A DNA stretch of 42,541 nt from Terriglobia bacterium (GTDB lineage Bacteria > Acidobacteriota > Terriglobia > Bryobacterales > Bryobacteraceae), in assembly GCA_020073325.1 (NCBI GenBank), contig JAIQFJ010000004.1, positions 1 to 42,541 of the forward strand, in the 5' to 3' direction. The notes beneath the pieces were generated by a model. The model worked only from the letters and a program-made list of their open reading frames with translations, had not been told where the DNA came from and searched no databases. How positions within the stretch are numbered: position 1 is the stretch's first letter; each line of letters begins with the position of its first letter. Positions 34,478-42,361 of this stretch are shown here, piece by piece. Position numbers and translations under genes: made by a program.

Positions 34478-36502
34478 ATGCGCTCGTCCGCGGGGCGCGC
34501 CGCCCTCCTGCTTCTCCTGGCGCTGAAGGCTGCTTCCCAGACTCCCGACGGCGGCAATCCAACGTCGCTCAAGCAACTGAGCATCGAGCAGTTATCGCAG
34601 ATCGAGGTCACTTCTCCTTCCAAAGCTCCGACCCCTGCATATCGATCGCCCGTGGCGATTTACGTCATCACGGGTGAGGATATTCGCCGCTCCGGCGTGA
34701 CGACGCTGCCGGACGCGCTGCGCCTGGCGCCGGGCGTCGAGGTCGCGCAAATCGACGGCAACAAGTGGTCGATCGGGATTCGCGGGTTCGGGACCAGGCT
34801 GTCGCGGTCGGTGCTGGTGCTGATCGACGGACGTTCGGTCTACACCCCGCTTTTCGCGGGGACGTACTGGGAAGTCCAGGATACGCTGCTGGAGGACGTC
34901 GATCGGATCGAAGTGATCCGCGGCCCCGGGGGGACGATCTGGGGACCCAACGCGGTCAACGGTGTTATCAACATCATCACGAAATCGACCAAGGACACGC
35001 AGGGACTTTACGCATCGGCGGGAGGCGGCAACGTCGAGCAGGGATTTGCGAATTTCCGCTACGGCGGGTCGAACGGCGAGGGGCTGACGTATCGCGTGTA
35101 TGCCAAGGGATACACCCGAGGTCCCGAAGAGCATCCCGATCGCGACAATTTCGACGACTGGCGCGGCGCGCAGAGCGGGTTCCGCGTGGACTGGTCACGC
35201 GGCGAGCGCGATTCGTTCACCGTTCAGGGCGACGTCTATAAAGAAGACGACGGCGAGCGGGTGGGCGTGTCGTCCTACGTACCTCCATCGACGGTGAATG
35301 TCGACGGCAATGCGGATCTGTCAGGAGGCAACGTGCTGGCGCGATGGACGCGCAAATTCGACAACGGGGACACATTTCAGTTCCAGACGTATTATGACCG
35401 GACCAATCGCTACGAGCCGAACCTGGGCGAGCGGCGCGACACGTTCGACCTGGATTACATCCAGCAGACCACGCGCGGCCGCCAGGTTTTCCGCTACGGC
35501 GCGGGAGCGCGGGCCAGCAACGGGCGATTCCTGGAGGTCGCGTCAGGGCTGGTCTTCGATCCCGCGAACGTCACGGATTATCTGTTGACCGGATTTTTGG
35601 AAGACGATATTACGCTGGTCGACCGCAAGCTGACGTTGATGTTGGGCAGCAAATTCCTGCGGACGAATTTCACGCCGGCCGACTTCGAGCCGAGCGTGCG
35701 GCTGATGTGGACGCCGACAGAGAAGCAAACCATTTGGGCGTCGTTCACGCACGCGGTGCGGACTCCGTCGCGCGCCGACGAGGATTTTTATCTTTCGAGC
35801 TTCCTGGGGCAATCGAACGGGTTGGAACTGTTTGCGCGCTTCAATTCGAACCCGGACTTCGCGCCGGAGTTGATGAACGGCTATGAGGTGGGTTATCGCA
35901 AGCTGATCGGAAAGAATTTTTATCTCGACTTCGCCGGGTTTTTCAATCACTATCACGATCTGTTCAGCCAGGACCTGGACGGCTCCCCGTTTCTCGAGAC
36001 CGCGCTGCCGTTTCCGGAGCCGGTGGAGCCGCCGCTGCACGCGCTGATTCCGGCGCAGTTCCGCAACGATCTCTACGGCCAGACGACCGGCGGCGAAATC
36101 GCGCCGGAATGGAAACCGACGAAGTATTGGAAACTGCGCGGATCGTATTCGTATCTGCACATGGACTTGAAAAAAGCGTCCGGCACGGCGCTGGGCGGGA
36201 CGCCGCAGAGCGTGGAAGGGTCGAGTCCGCAGCATGAGGCCGACGTGCAGTCGTCATTCGATCTGCCGAAGAGGCTGCAACTGGATCTGATTTATCGCTT
36301 CGTGAGCGGGCTTCCGGCGCAGTCCGTGGCGGCATATTCCACCGGCGACGCGAGAATCGCCTGGCGGACGAAGAGTCACATCGAACTTTCGGTGGTGGGA
36401 CGAAACCTGTTTCAGCCGTTTCACGTCGAATACCTCGGCGACCCCGGGACACTGGTCGGCATCCGGCGAAGCCTGTATGTGACGCTCGCCTGGATGCGAT
36501 AA
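34478..36502 (+). CDS. TonB-dependent outer-membrane receptor
   Basis: The 674-residue protein has a signal peptide (about 1-20), then the LKQLSIEQLSQIEVTSPSK segment typical of receptors linked to YfiR/histidine kinase loci. The plug domain follows (about 50-165, AIYVITGEDIRRSGV, RGFGTRLSRSVLVLIDGRSVY, ...IEVIRGPGGTIWGPNAVNGVINIITK). A 22-strand-type barrel ends in SLYVTLAWMR. It should import or sense a ligand at the outer membrane using TonB energy; the ligand is unknown. The yfiR-like gene begins two bases after its stop, showing one operon and suggesting a signalling role. Confidence 0.93.
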   Translation: MRSSAGRAALLLLLALKAASQTPDGGNPTSLKQLSIEQLSQIEVTSPSKAPTPAYRSPVAIYVITGEDIRRSGVTTLPDALRLAPGVEVAQIDGNKWSIGIRGFGTRLSRSVLVLIDGRSVYTPLFAGTYWEVQDTLLEDVDRIEVIRGPGGTIWGPNAVNGVINIITKSTKDTQGLYASAGGGNVEQGFANFRYGGSNGEGLTYRVYAKGYTRGPEEHPDRDNFDDWRGAQSGFRVDWSRGERDSFTVQGDVYKEDDGERVGVSSYVPPSTVNVDGNADLSGGNVLARWTRKFDNGDTFQFQTYYDRTNRYEPNLGERRDTFDLDYIQQTTRGRQVFRYGAGARASNGRFLEVASGLVFDPANVTDYLLTGFLEDDITLVDRKLTLMLGSKFLRTNFTPADFEPSVRLMWTPTEKQTIWASFTHAVRTPSRADEDFYLSSFLGQSNGLELFARFNSNPDFAPELMNGYEVGYRKLIGKNFYLDFAGFFNHYHDLFSQDLDGSPFLETALPFPEPVEPPLHALIPAQFRNDLYGQTTGGEIAPEWKPTKYWKLRGSYSYLHMDLKKASGTALGGTPQSVEGSSPQHEADVQSSFDLPKRLQLDLIYRFVSGLPAQSVAAYSTGDARIAWRTKSHIELSVVGRNLFQPFHVEYLGDPGTLVGIRRSLYVTLAWMR

Positions 36503-36504
36503 CT

Positions 36505-37044
36505 ATGCCGATGGTGACGCGGCTTCTCCAGATCGTGGCAGCCTGCATGATGCTGGCCGGCGCGCCGGCGAACGCGCAAAATCCCACCGAATACGACGTA
36601 AAAGCGGCTTTTCTGCTGAATTTTACGAAATTCGTGGAGTGGCCGGAATCCGTCTTCGAATCCCCATCGGCGCCGTTCCGGATTTGCATCGTGGGAGAAG
36701 ATCCGTTCGGAGAGACGCTCGACAAGATGGTGGAAGGAGAAAAGGTGGCGTCGCACAAACTGGTGGTCGACCGCTTGAAGCGCGGTTCTTCCGCCGGCGG
36801 CTGCGAGGTGGCTTTTTACACCAAGGCCGATCGAAACGCCGCGCAATCGATCGCGCGCGAGGCGCCGCACGTGCTGACGGTCGGAGAGACGGACGAATTT
36901 CTGCACGAGGGGGGAGTGATCAGGTTTGTTCTGGATCACAATCGCGTGCGCTTCGACGTGAGCCAGGCGGCGGCGCGCAAGGCGGAACTCAAAGTAAGCT
37001 CCAAGCTGCTGAACGTCGCGCGCAGAGTGGAGGACGAGCCGTAA
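36505..37044 (+). CDS. YfiR-family periplasmic regulator
   Basis: The 179-residue protein has a signal peptide (to about residue 24) and a DUF4154/YfiR domain: EYDVKAAFLLNFTKFVEWP, FRICIVGEDPFG, GGCEVAFYTK and VRFDVSQAAARKAELKVSSKLL. C61 and the Cys of GGCEV fit the YfiR disulfide pattern. In Pseudomonas YfiR represses the periplasmic sensor domain of the cyclase YfiN. Here the next gene encodes a histidine kinase with the same type of sensor domain (CHASE8), so YfiR probably acts on that kinase. Its stop overlaps the kinase start (TAATG at 37042-37046). Confidence 0.92.
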   Translation: MPMVTRLLQIVAACMMLAGAPANAQNPTEYDVKAAFLLNFTKFVEWPESVFESPSAPFRICIVGEDPFGETLDKMVEGEKVASHKLVVDRLKRGSSAGGCEVAFYTKADRNAAQSIAREAPHVLTVGETDEFLHEGGVIRFVLDHNRVRFDVSQAAARKAELKVSSKLLNVARRVEDEP

Positions 37045-37490
37045 TGCGCTCCTTCCGCGACATTCCGATCCGGCAGAAGCTGATCGTCACGATGGTGGTG
37101 ACCACGGCCGTGGCGCTGCTGCTCTCCGGGGCAGGGATCATCGTTCTGGATTCGGTGTATTACCGCACGCATCTGCGGGCCGACCTTTCGGCGCAGGCGC
37201 AGATCATCGCGGAGAACAGCACGGCGGCGGTGGCGTTCGCCGATGCATCGGCTGCGCGGGAAATGCTGGGGGCGCTGCGGGCGCGTCCCCACGTGATCAT
37301 GGCGTGCATCGTCATGCTCGACGGAACGCCGCTCGCAAGATACGCGCGTCCCGGCGCCGATAGATCCTGCCCTGCCGCGCCGCCGGGCGATGAAATTCGA
37401 TTTACACGGGACACGCTGATCGTGACGCGGCCGATCGTACTGAAGGATCGCGTACTGGGCACGCTGGTGCTGCTCTACGATTTAGAGTAA
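37044..37490 (+). CDS. N-terminal part of split sensor kinase (TM and CHASE8 domain)
   Basis: The 148-residue product has a basic N-terminus, one membrane helix (about 13-35) and a periplasmic CHASE8-type domain (about 36-148: DLSAQAQIIAENSTAAVAFAD, then IVTRPIVLKDRVLGTLVLLYDLE). It ends at TAA 37488-37490. The reading frame continues without shift into IWERLRVYGATVL and the kinase part at 37524-39317, exactly where the second membrane helix should follow. This fragment is therefore almost surely the front of one histidine kinase cut by a nonsense codon or a sequencing error. Alone it would be a membrane-anchored sensor without output. Confidence 0.85.
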   Translation: MRSFRDIPIRQKLIVTMVVTTAVALLLSGAGIIVLDSVYYRTHLRADLSAQAQIIAENSTAAVAFADASAAREMLGALRARPHVIMACIVMLDGTPLARYARPGADRSCPAAPPGDEIRFTRDTLIVTRPIVLKDRVLGTLVLLYDLE

Positions 37491-37523
37491 ATTTGGGAGC
37501 GCCTGCGGGTCTACGGGGCGACG

Positions 37524-39317
37524 GTGTTGATCCTGCTGCTGGGTTCCGGGCTGATTGCGCTGGCGGTGTCGTCGCGATTGCGCGCGCTGATCGTGACGCC
37601 GATCGCGGAACTGGCCGGCGCGGCGGCCCGCGTCTCGGCCACCCGCGACTACGGCGTCCGGGCGCGCAAAATTTCCGCCGACGAATTGGGCGTGCTGGTG
37701 GATTCCTTCAACGGCATGCTGGCCAGCATCCAGTCGCGCGACGACGATTTGCGCCGCGCGCTGGCGGAGCGTCAAGCCGCGCTCGATGAAGCGCGCAATA
37801 CGCGCGACTCCCTGCGGACCACGCTTGCCAGCATCGGCGACGCGGTGGTGGCAACCGATACCCGCGGGGACGTTGTCTTCGCGAATCCGGTGGCGCAGAA
37901 TCTGCTGCGCGCGAGCGAGTCGGACATGATCCGCCATCCGCTCGCCCGCTACTTCCGCCTGGTGGACGAGCACAGCCGCGAATCGATCGAAACTCCAGTG
38001 GCTCGCGCGCTTCGCGAAGGGCGCGTCGTAAGCAACCACGCAATCCTGCTGGTGCGCGAGGGCGTCGAGGTTCCAGTCGACGACAGCGCGTCGCCGATTC
38101 GCAACGGTCGCGGCGAAATCACGGGAGCGGTGCTGATCTTCCGCGACATCACGCAGCGACTGCAGGATGAAGCCGCGTTGCGGTCCGCTCGCGAACAGCT
38201 CCAGTTGGTGACCGATACCATGGCGTCGTCGGTGGCGCGCTGCCGCCGCGATCTTCGCTATGTGTGGGTCAGCCGGCAGTATGGCCGCTGGATCGATCTG
38301 CCGCCGGAACAGATGGCGGGACAGCCCATCCGCGATGCGCTCGGAGACGAGGCTTATCGCGCGATCCTGCCGTATATGGAGCGCGTACTCGCGGGCGAGC
38401 GGGTGGAATTCGAAGGGGCCATCCGGTACCGCACGATCGGCGCGCGCTGGATCCGCGCCACGTATGTTCCCACGCATGACCGCAGCGGCGCCGTCGACGG
38501 CTGGGTTTCGGAAGTTACAGACATCACGGACCTGAAACAAGCGCAGGCGAACATCGTCAAGATAAATGAGGAGCTGCGGCGTTCAAACCTGAGTCTGGGC
38601 CGATCCAATGAAGATCTGGAACGTTTCGCCTACATCGCCAGCCACGATCTGCAGGAACCGCTGCGCATGATCACGACTTATACGCAGTTGCTGTTCCGCG
38701 CTTACGCCGGCGAATGGAAAGGCGATGCCGCCGGGTTTGTCGCCAACATCGTCGACGGCGCGCGACGCATCCGGACCTTGCTTTCGGATCTTCTGGCTTA
38801 CACCGAGATCAATGCGGAAACGGAAGAGCCGCTGGGCGCGGTGGATCTGCATGCCGCGTTCGAAAGCGCCCGGGCCAATCTGAAAGCCGCGATCGAGGAA
38901 AGCGGCGCGTCGGTTGCCTGCGACCCGCTTCCACGAGTGGGCGGGCGCGAAGGACATTTTGTGTCGCTGCTGCAGAACCTGATCGGGAACGCGATCAAGT
39001 ACCGGTCCCAGGATCCGCCGCGCATTCACGTCACGGCGCGAACCGTGGGTGAGCAGCTTCAGATCGCGGTTTCCGACAACGGGATCGGGATCGATCCGGA
39101 ATATCATCAGAAGATTTTTCTGGCGTTCAAGCGGCTTCACGGCCGCAAGATCCCCGGATCCGGGATCGGTCTGGCGATTTGCCAGCGCGTGGTGGAGCGC
39201 TACGGAGGACGGATCTGGGTGGAGTCGCGCGCGGGCGCCGGCTCGACTTTTGTCTTCAGCCTGCCCGAAACCGCGTTGTCGACGCAAGAGAGGTCCGATG
39301 GGCATGCGGCGGTATAA
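37524..39317 (+). CDS. C-terminal part of split sensor histidine kinase (HAMP-PAS-PAS-HisKA-HATPase)
   Basis: In the same frame as 37044-37490, separated only by one TAA. From GTG 37524 the 597-residue part holds the second membrane helix (about 2-20) and a HAMP domain (about 25-80). PAS1 lies near 90-205 (TLASIGDAVVATDTRGDVVFANP), PAS2 near 215-340, HisKA with phospho-acceptor H374 (ASHDLQEPLR), and an HATPase_c domain with N-box LIGNAIKYRS and G-boxes DNGIGID and GSGIGLAICQ. The kinase core resembles phytochrome-type kinases that pair with Rcp1-like regulators, and such a regulator overlaps its end (39298). A separate restart at GTG 37524 or TTG 37527 is possible, but no good ribosome site is seen. 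Confidence 0.88.
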   Translation: MLILLLGSGLIALAVSSRLRALIVTPIAELAGAAARVSATRDYGVRARKISADELGVLVDSFNGMLASIQSRDDDLRRALAERQAALDEARNTRDSLRTTLASIGDAVVATDTRGDVVFANPVAQNLLRASESDMIRHPLARYFRLVDEHSRESIETPVARALREGRVVSNHAILLVREGVEVPVDDSASPIRNGRGEITGAVLIFRDITQRLQDEAALRSAREQLQLVTDTMASSVARCRRDLRYVWVSRQYGRWIDLPPEQMAGQPIRDALGDEAYRAILPYMERVLAGERVEFEGAIRYRTIGARWIRATYVPTHDRSGAVDGWVSEVTDITDLKQAQANIVKINEELRRSNLSLGRSNEDLERFAYIASHDLQEPLRMITTYTQLLFRAYAGEWKGDAAGFVANIVDGARRIRTLLSDLLAYTEINAETEEPLGAVDLHAAFESARANLKAAIEESGASVACDPLPRVGGREGHFVSLLQNLIGNAIKYRSQDPPRIHVTARTVGEQLQIAVSDNGIGIDPEYHQKIFLAFKRLHGRKIPGSGIGLAICQRVVERYGGRIWVESRAGAGSTFVFSLPETALSTQERSDGHAAV

Positions 39318-39711
39318 AGTGCTGGTGGTGGAGGACAATCCCAACGATGTCGCTCTGCTGCGGCTGGCGCTGACCGAAGCGCACGTGGATTGCGATCTCA
39401 CGGTGATCGACGACGGCGGCGATGCGCTCAGCTTCGTGCGTCAGGTGGCGGGCGACGCGGTGCCGGATCTCGCGGTGCTCGATCTGAACCTGCCCAAGCG
39501 CGACGGGCTCGAAGTGTTGCAGGGGATGCGGTCGAACCCGGCGCTTTTAGACGTACCCGTGGCGATTTTGAGTTCGTCGTCGGCCCCGCGCGACCGGTCG
39601 CGGCTACAGACGTTCGGGGTCCGGCGCTACCTGGTGAAGCCGCCCGATTTCGACGAATTCCTCAAGCTGGGGCAGGAGTTGAAAGATCTGCTGCCGGAGG
39701 ATTCCGGCTGA
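39298..39711 (+). CDS. Single-domain response regulator, Rcp1-like (first)
   Basis: The 137-residue receiver domain has the acidic pair E12-D13 (VVEDNPND), phospho-acceptor D62 (VLDLNLPKRDG) and K114 (LVKPPDF). It carries no output domain, so it works as a phosphate shuttle or by protein binding. The PNDVALLRLAL and LNLPKRDG blocks are those of regulators paired with phytochrome-like kinases. An AGAGAGG site (39287-39293) precedes ATG 39298, which lies 20 bases inside the end of the kinase gene. It is therefore the natural partner of that kinase. Confidence 0.92.
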   Translation: MGMRRYKVLVVEDNPNDVALLRLALTEAHVDCDLTVIDDGGDALSFVRQVAGDAVPDLAVLDLNLPKRDGLEVLQGMRSNPALLDVPVAILSSSSAPRDRSRLQTFGVRRYLVKPPDFDEFLKLGQELKDLLPEDSG

Positions 39712-39755
39712 CCCGCCTGAGCGCTTGTGCTAGGCTGAGGGCGGCTGGATCCGAC

Positions 39756-40157
39756 ATGAGCCTTCCGGTCCTGATTGTTGAAGATAATCCCGCGGATCTG
39801 GATTTATTAAAGCTCGCCTTCGATGCTCACGGCATCGTGCGCGAAATCATCGCTCTCGATGATGGAGACAAAGCGGTCCGTTTTCTGGAGCGTCTCGACT
39901 CGGAGCGTCCGGCCGATCTGGTGGTGATGGATCTGAATGTTCCGAAACGCGACGGGATTGAGCTGCTGACGCGATTTCGCACGCATCCGCTCTTCGAGGA
40001 CGTTCCGATTGTGGTGTTTACTTCGTCGGAATCACCCGCGGAGAGAAGTCGCGCGGAGAGGCTGGGGGTGCAGGCCTATCTTCGCAAGCCGATGGAGCTG
40101 GATGAGTTCATGGCACTGGGGGCGACGTTCAAGGAATTGCTCAACCGGGCAGGCTGA
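39756..40157 (+). CDS. Single-domain response regulator, Rcp1-like (second)
   Basis: The 133-residue receiver domain has E9-D10 (IVEDNPAD), phospho-acceptor D59 (VMDLNVPKRDG) and K111 (YLRKPMEL). It starts 44 bases after the first regulator. It is similar to it in length and sequence, so a tandem duplication is likely. Having no output domain, it may compete with its neighbour or serve the kinase encoded on the other strand. Its last 17 bases overlap the 3' end of that kinase gene (40141). Confidence 0.92.
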   Translation: MSLPVLIVEDNPADLDLLKLAFDAHGIVREIIALDDGDKAVRFLERLDSERPADLVVMDLNVPKRDGIELLTRFRTHPLFEDVPIVVFTSSESPAERSRAERLGVQAYLRKPMELDEFMALGATFKELLNRAG

Positions 40158-41211
40158 AGTAAAACGTGCTGCCCCGGCCCGGTTCGGACTCCACCCAGAT
40201 TTCGCCGCCGTGGCGATGCACGATGGCCCGGCACGTGGCGAGGCCGATACCGCTTCCTTCATAGCGATTCGCGCTGTGGAGCCGCTCGAATAAGTTGAAG
40301 ATCTTATCCGCGTAGCGCATATCGATTCCAATTCCGTTGTCTCGCACGGAAATCACCCATTCGTTTTCAGAGTGCTGCGCCGTGACATGAATGACGGGAG
40401 TTTTCTCGCTGCGGTACTTGATCGCGTTGCTCAGCAGATTTAAGAAGACGCGGCGGAGCTGCGCCGCATCGCCGCGGAGAGAGGGGAGGGTGTCGTGCGT
40501 CATGCACGCCCCGTTTTCCTGCGCCTCCGCATGCAGATCGACCAGCGCGCCGGCGAGGGCGGCGTTCAAGTCCGTTACGGTTTCGACTCCGCAATCGCCG
40601 GCGGCGGTGGAATAGTCGAGCAGGCTGCGGATCATATCCTGGGCGCGGCGCACGCCGTCGAGCACGAAGCGCATCGACGAAGCGGCGTCTTCATCGAGTT
40701 TGTCGCGAAGACGAACCTCCAGGCGTTCGGTGAAAAGACTTACGGTGCGCAGCGGGGTCTGCAGGTCGTGCGAGAGTGCATACGCGAAGCGGCGCAGCTC
40801 CTCGTTTGACCGCGTCAATTGCGCGGCGCGATTTTCCAGCTCGAGATTGGCGGCCTCAAGACGGCGCTTCGCTTCGATGAGCTCGAGATTTCTGCACCGA
40901 AACGTTTCGATCACCGCGCTGATGCCGATACCGAGTCCCGCGAAGAACCACAGGCTCGGCTGGCCGGGAAGCAGGCTGAACACGGAGTTCGCGAAAAATG
41001 CCGCCACGCAGGCGGCGCTGAGCGCGGTGGCGAAGAGTCCGGGGCCCAGTCCTCCGAAAGCCGAGAGTGTAATCGCAATGGTGAAGATCGCCAGCGGAAC
41101 GCGCCCGCCGAGCAATGGACGCACCGCGAGTTCGAGGGCGACTGCCGTCAGGACGAGCACGAGTGCCGAGACGTAACGTTTCAGCACAGCTCGACTCGCC
41201 ACCCCACTCAT
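40141..41211 (-). CDS. Membrane sensor histidine kinase (DUF4118-like, phytochrome-type core)
   Basis: The 356-residue protein has three to four membrane helices (about 10-105) resembling the KdpD-type DUF4118 bundle and a coiled coil (about 108-140, LELIEAKRRLEAANLELENRAAQL). HisKA has H148 in ALSHDLQTPLRTVSLF. HATPase_c has NLLSNAIKYRSE, DNGIGIDMRYADKIF and GSGIGLATCRAIV. It has no periplasmic domain, so it probably senses in the membrane or the cytoplasm. Its kinase core resembles that of 37524-39317, which suggests the two tandem response regulators may be shared. Confidence 0.9.
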   Translation of the reverse strand: MSGVASRAVLKRYVSALVLVLTAVALELAVRPLLGGRVPLAIFTIAITLSAFGGLGPGLFATALSAACVAAFFANSVFSLLPGQPSLWFFAGLGIGISAVIETFRCRNLELIEAKRRLEAANLELENRAAQLTRSNEELRRFAYALSHDLQTPLRTVSLFTERLEVRLRDKLDEDAASSMRFVLDGVRRAQDMIRSLLDYSTAAGDCGVETVTDLNAALAGALVDLHAEAQENGACMTHDTLPSLRGDAAQLRRVFLNLLSNAIKYRSEKTPVIHVTAQHSENEWVISVRDNGIGIDMRYADKIFNLFERLHSANRYEGSGIGLATCRAIVHRHGGEIWVESEPGRGSTFYFSLPG

Positions 41212-41270
41212 TCCTTTCTATTGTGGCCGACGCGGGTGGCGCGTGAAAGCTCATGTCGGAGCAAGGACCG

Positions 41271-42185
41271 TCAGTGATCGTCGCCGGTGGGAACAGGCTC
41301 CACGAATACTTTCGACGGGCCGATGATTTCCGCGCCAGGAATTTCGCAGGCGAACCGCACCGGAATCAGGCCAGGCTTGGCCGCCGGATTTGCCAGGAAC
41401 GTCAGAGCGTATTGATGTTTGAGATGCTCGCCGAAATCTTTCAGATAGGGTGTGAATGAAACGGGAGCCTGATACCCGATCATGTAGGACTCGCCGCCGG
41501 TTTCTTCGGCAAGCTGCGCGAGGTGGTTCTGTCCCCAGCTCATTTGCCAGAAACTATGCGAGCCGTGCCCGGCGCGCGGCGTATAGATCACAAACACCTG
41601 AATGCCGGCCTGCTGAGCATGGGCGATCGCCGTATCGGCGAACGGATTTTCTGGACCGAAGCCGCCCAGGGGATCGATGCCGCTCGAGATGATCAGCACC
41701 TCGCGGCGTACGCAGCAGGTTCCCCATTTCTTGATAAGGTCGCTGAGCGCGAGATACGGGCTCGATCCGGCCGCTATCCTTCCGAACGGCAGACGCAGAG
41801 ACCGCGCTGCTTTGGCATGATCGGGCGTCAAGCCTTGGACGACGTCCGCCGAATCGGCGCGCATGTAAGCGACGCCCACCAGCGTGTTCTCCGGCTGGTT
41901 CCCGATGAATTGACGCAGATCGGCGAGTTCGCCGCCCAGGCTCATGGACGATGCATCGTCGACCAGGATGAATAGTTCGAGGCCGCCTTGCGCATCTTTG
42001 AGGGCGGTCCATTCGGTGACCGCGAGCCGTTCCCTTCCGGAGTAGACCAGGACATCCTGGCTCTGCAGTTCGGGAACCGGGCGCCCGTGTACGGCGTCAA
42101 CGGTCACGGTGACGCGGACCGGAACCTTGTCCTGCGCGACGGCGAGCGCCGCCATCGCAACCCCAATGATGATTTGTCGGAACAT
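41271..42185 (-). CDS. VWFA-related acidobacterial secreted protein
   Basis: The 304-residue protein has a signal peptide (about 1-17), an N-terminal beta segment (VRVTVTVDAVHGRPVPELQSQDVLVYSG), then a von Willebrand A domain with a MIDAS-type start (ILVDDASSMS, D-x-S-x-S reduced to D-A-S-S). This is the VWFA-related domain described for Acidobacteria (TIGR03436-like). The domain usually binds metal and mediates protein contacts outside the cell; the partner is unknown. A GGAGGAGGAAG site lies 5' of the ATG. Two hairpins (42211-42226, 42231-42252) lie in the upstream leader. Confidence 0.85.
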   Translation of the reverse strand: MFRQIIIGVAMAALAVAQDKVPVRVTVTVDAVHGRPVPELQSQDVLVYSGRERLAVTEWTALKDAQGGLELFILVDDASSMSLGGELADLRQFIGNQPENTLVGVAYMRADSADVVQGLTPDHAKAARSLRLPFGRIAAGSSPYLALSDLIKKWGTCCVRREVLIISSGIDPLGGFGPENPFADTAIAHAQQAGIQVFVIYTPRAGHGSHSFWQMSWGQNHLAQLAEETGGESYMIGYQAPVSFTPYLKDFGEHLKHQYALTFLANPAAKPGLIPVRFACEIPGAEIIGPSKVFVEPVPTGDDH

Positions 42186-42210
42186 GATTTCTTCCTCCTC
42201 CCGGGCGGAT

Positions 42211-42252
42211 CACGCCGCAGGGCGTGCTCACGATGCGTGCAATCGCGCATCG
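42211..42252 (-). repeat. Two hairpins upstream of the VWFA gene
   Basis: CACGCC-GCAG-GGCGTG (42211-42226) and CGATGCG-(8 bases)-CGCATCG (42231-42252) sit 26-67 bases before the ATG on the minus strand. They could shape the leader RNA or be remnants left near the IS end. Confidence 0.45.
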
Positions 42253-42310
42253 CTTGTGTCGCGCTGTTGAGGACATGACACCTACCTGTCGCTACATGTT
42301 TGAAAATGCA

Positions 42311-42335
42311 CTTCGCAAACCAAAGTTTTGCGAGG
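42311..42335. terminator. Hairpin after the transposase fragment
   Basis: CTTCGCAAA and TTTGCGAGG form a nine-pair stem (one wobble) around CCAAAGT, 27 bases beyond the transposase stop on the minus strand. It may be a terminator or part of the element end. Confidence 0.4.
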
Positions 42336-42361
42336 CGCGACCAAAGCGACTGTGTAAAGAG

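Noticed and set aside
42231-42252. Terminal inverted repeat of the IS element
   Set aside because: It is a compact hairpin with both arms on one side of the transposase; IS110 elements generally lack terminal inverted repeats.
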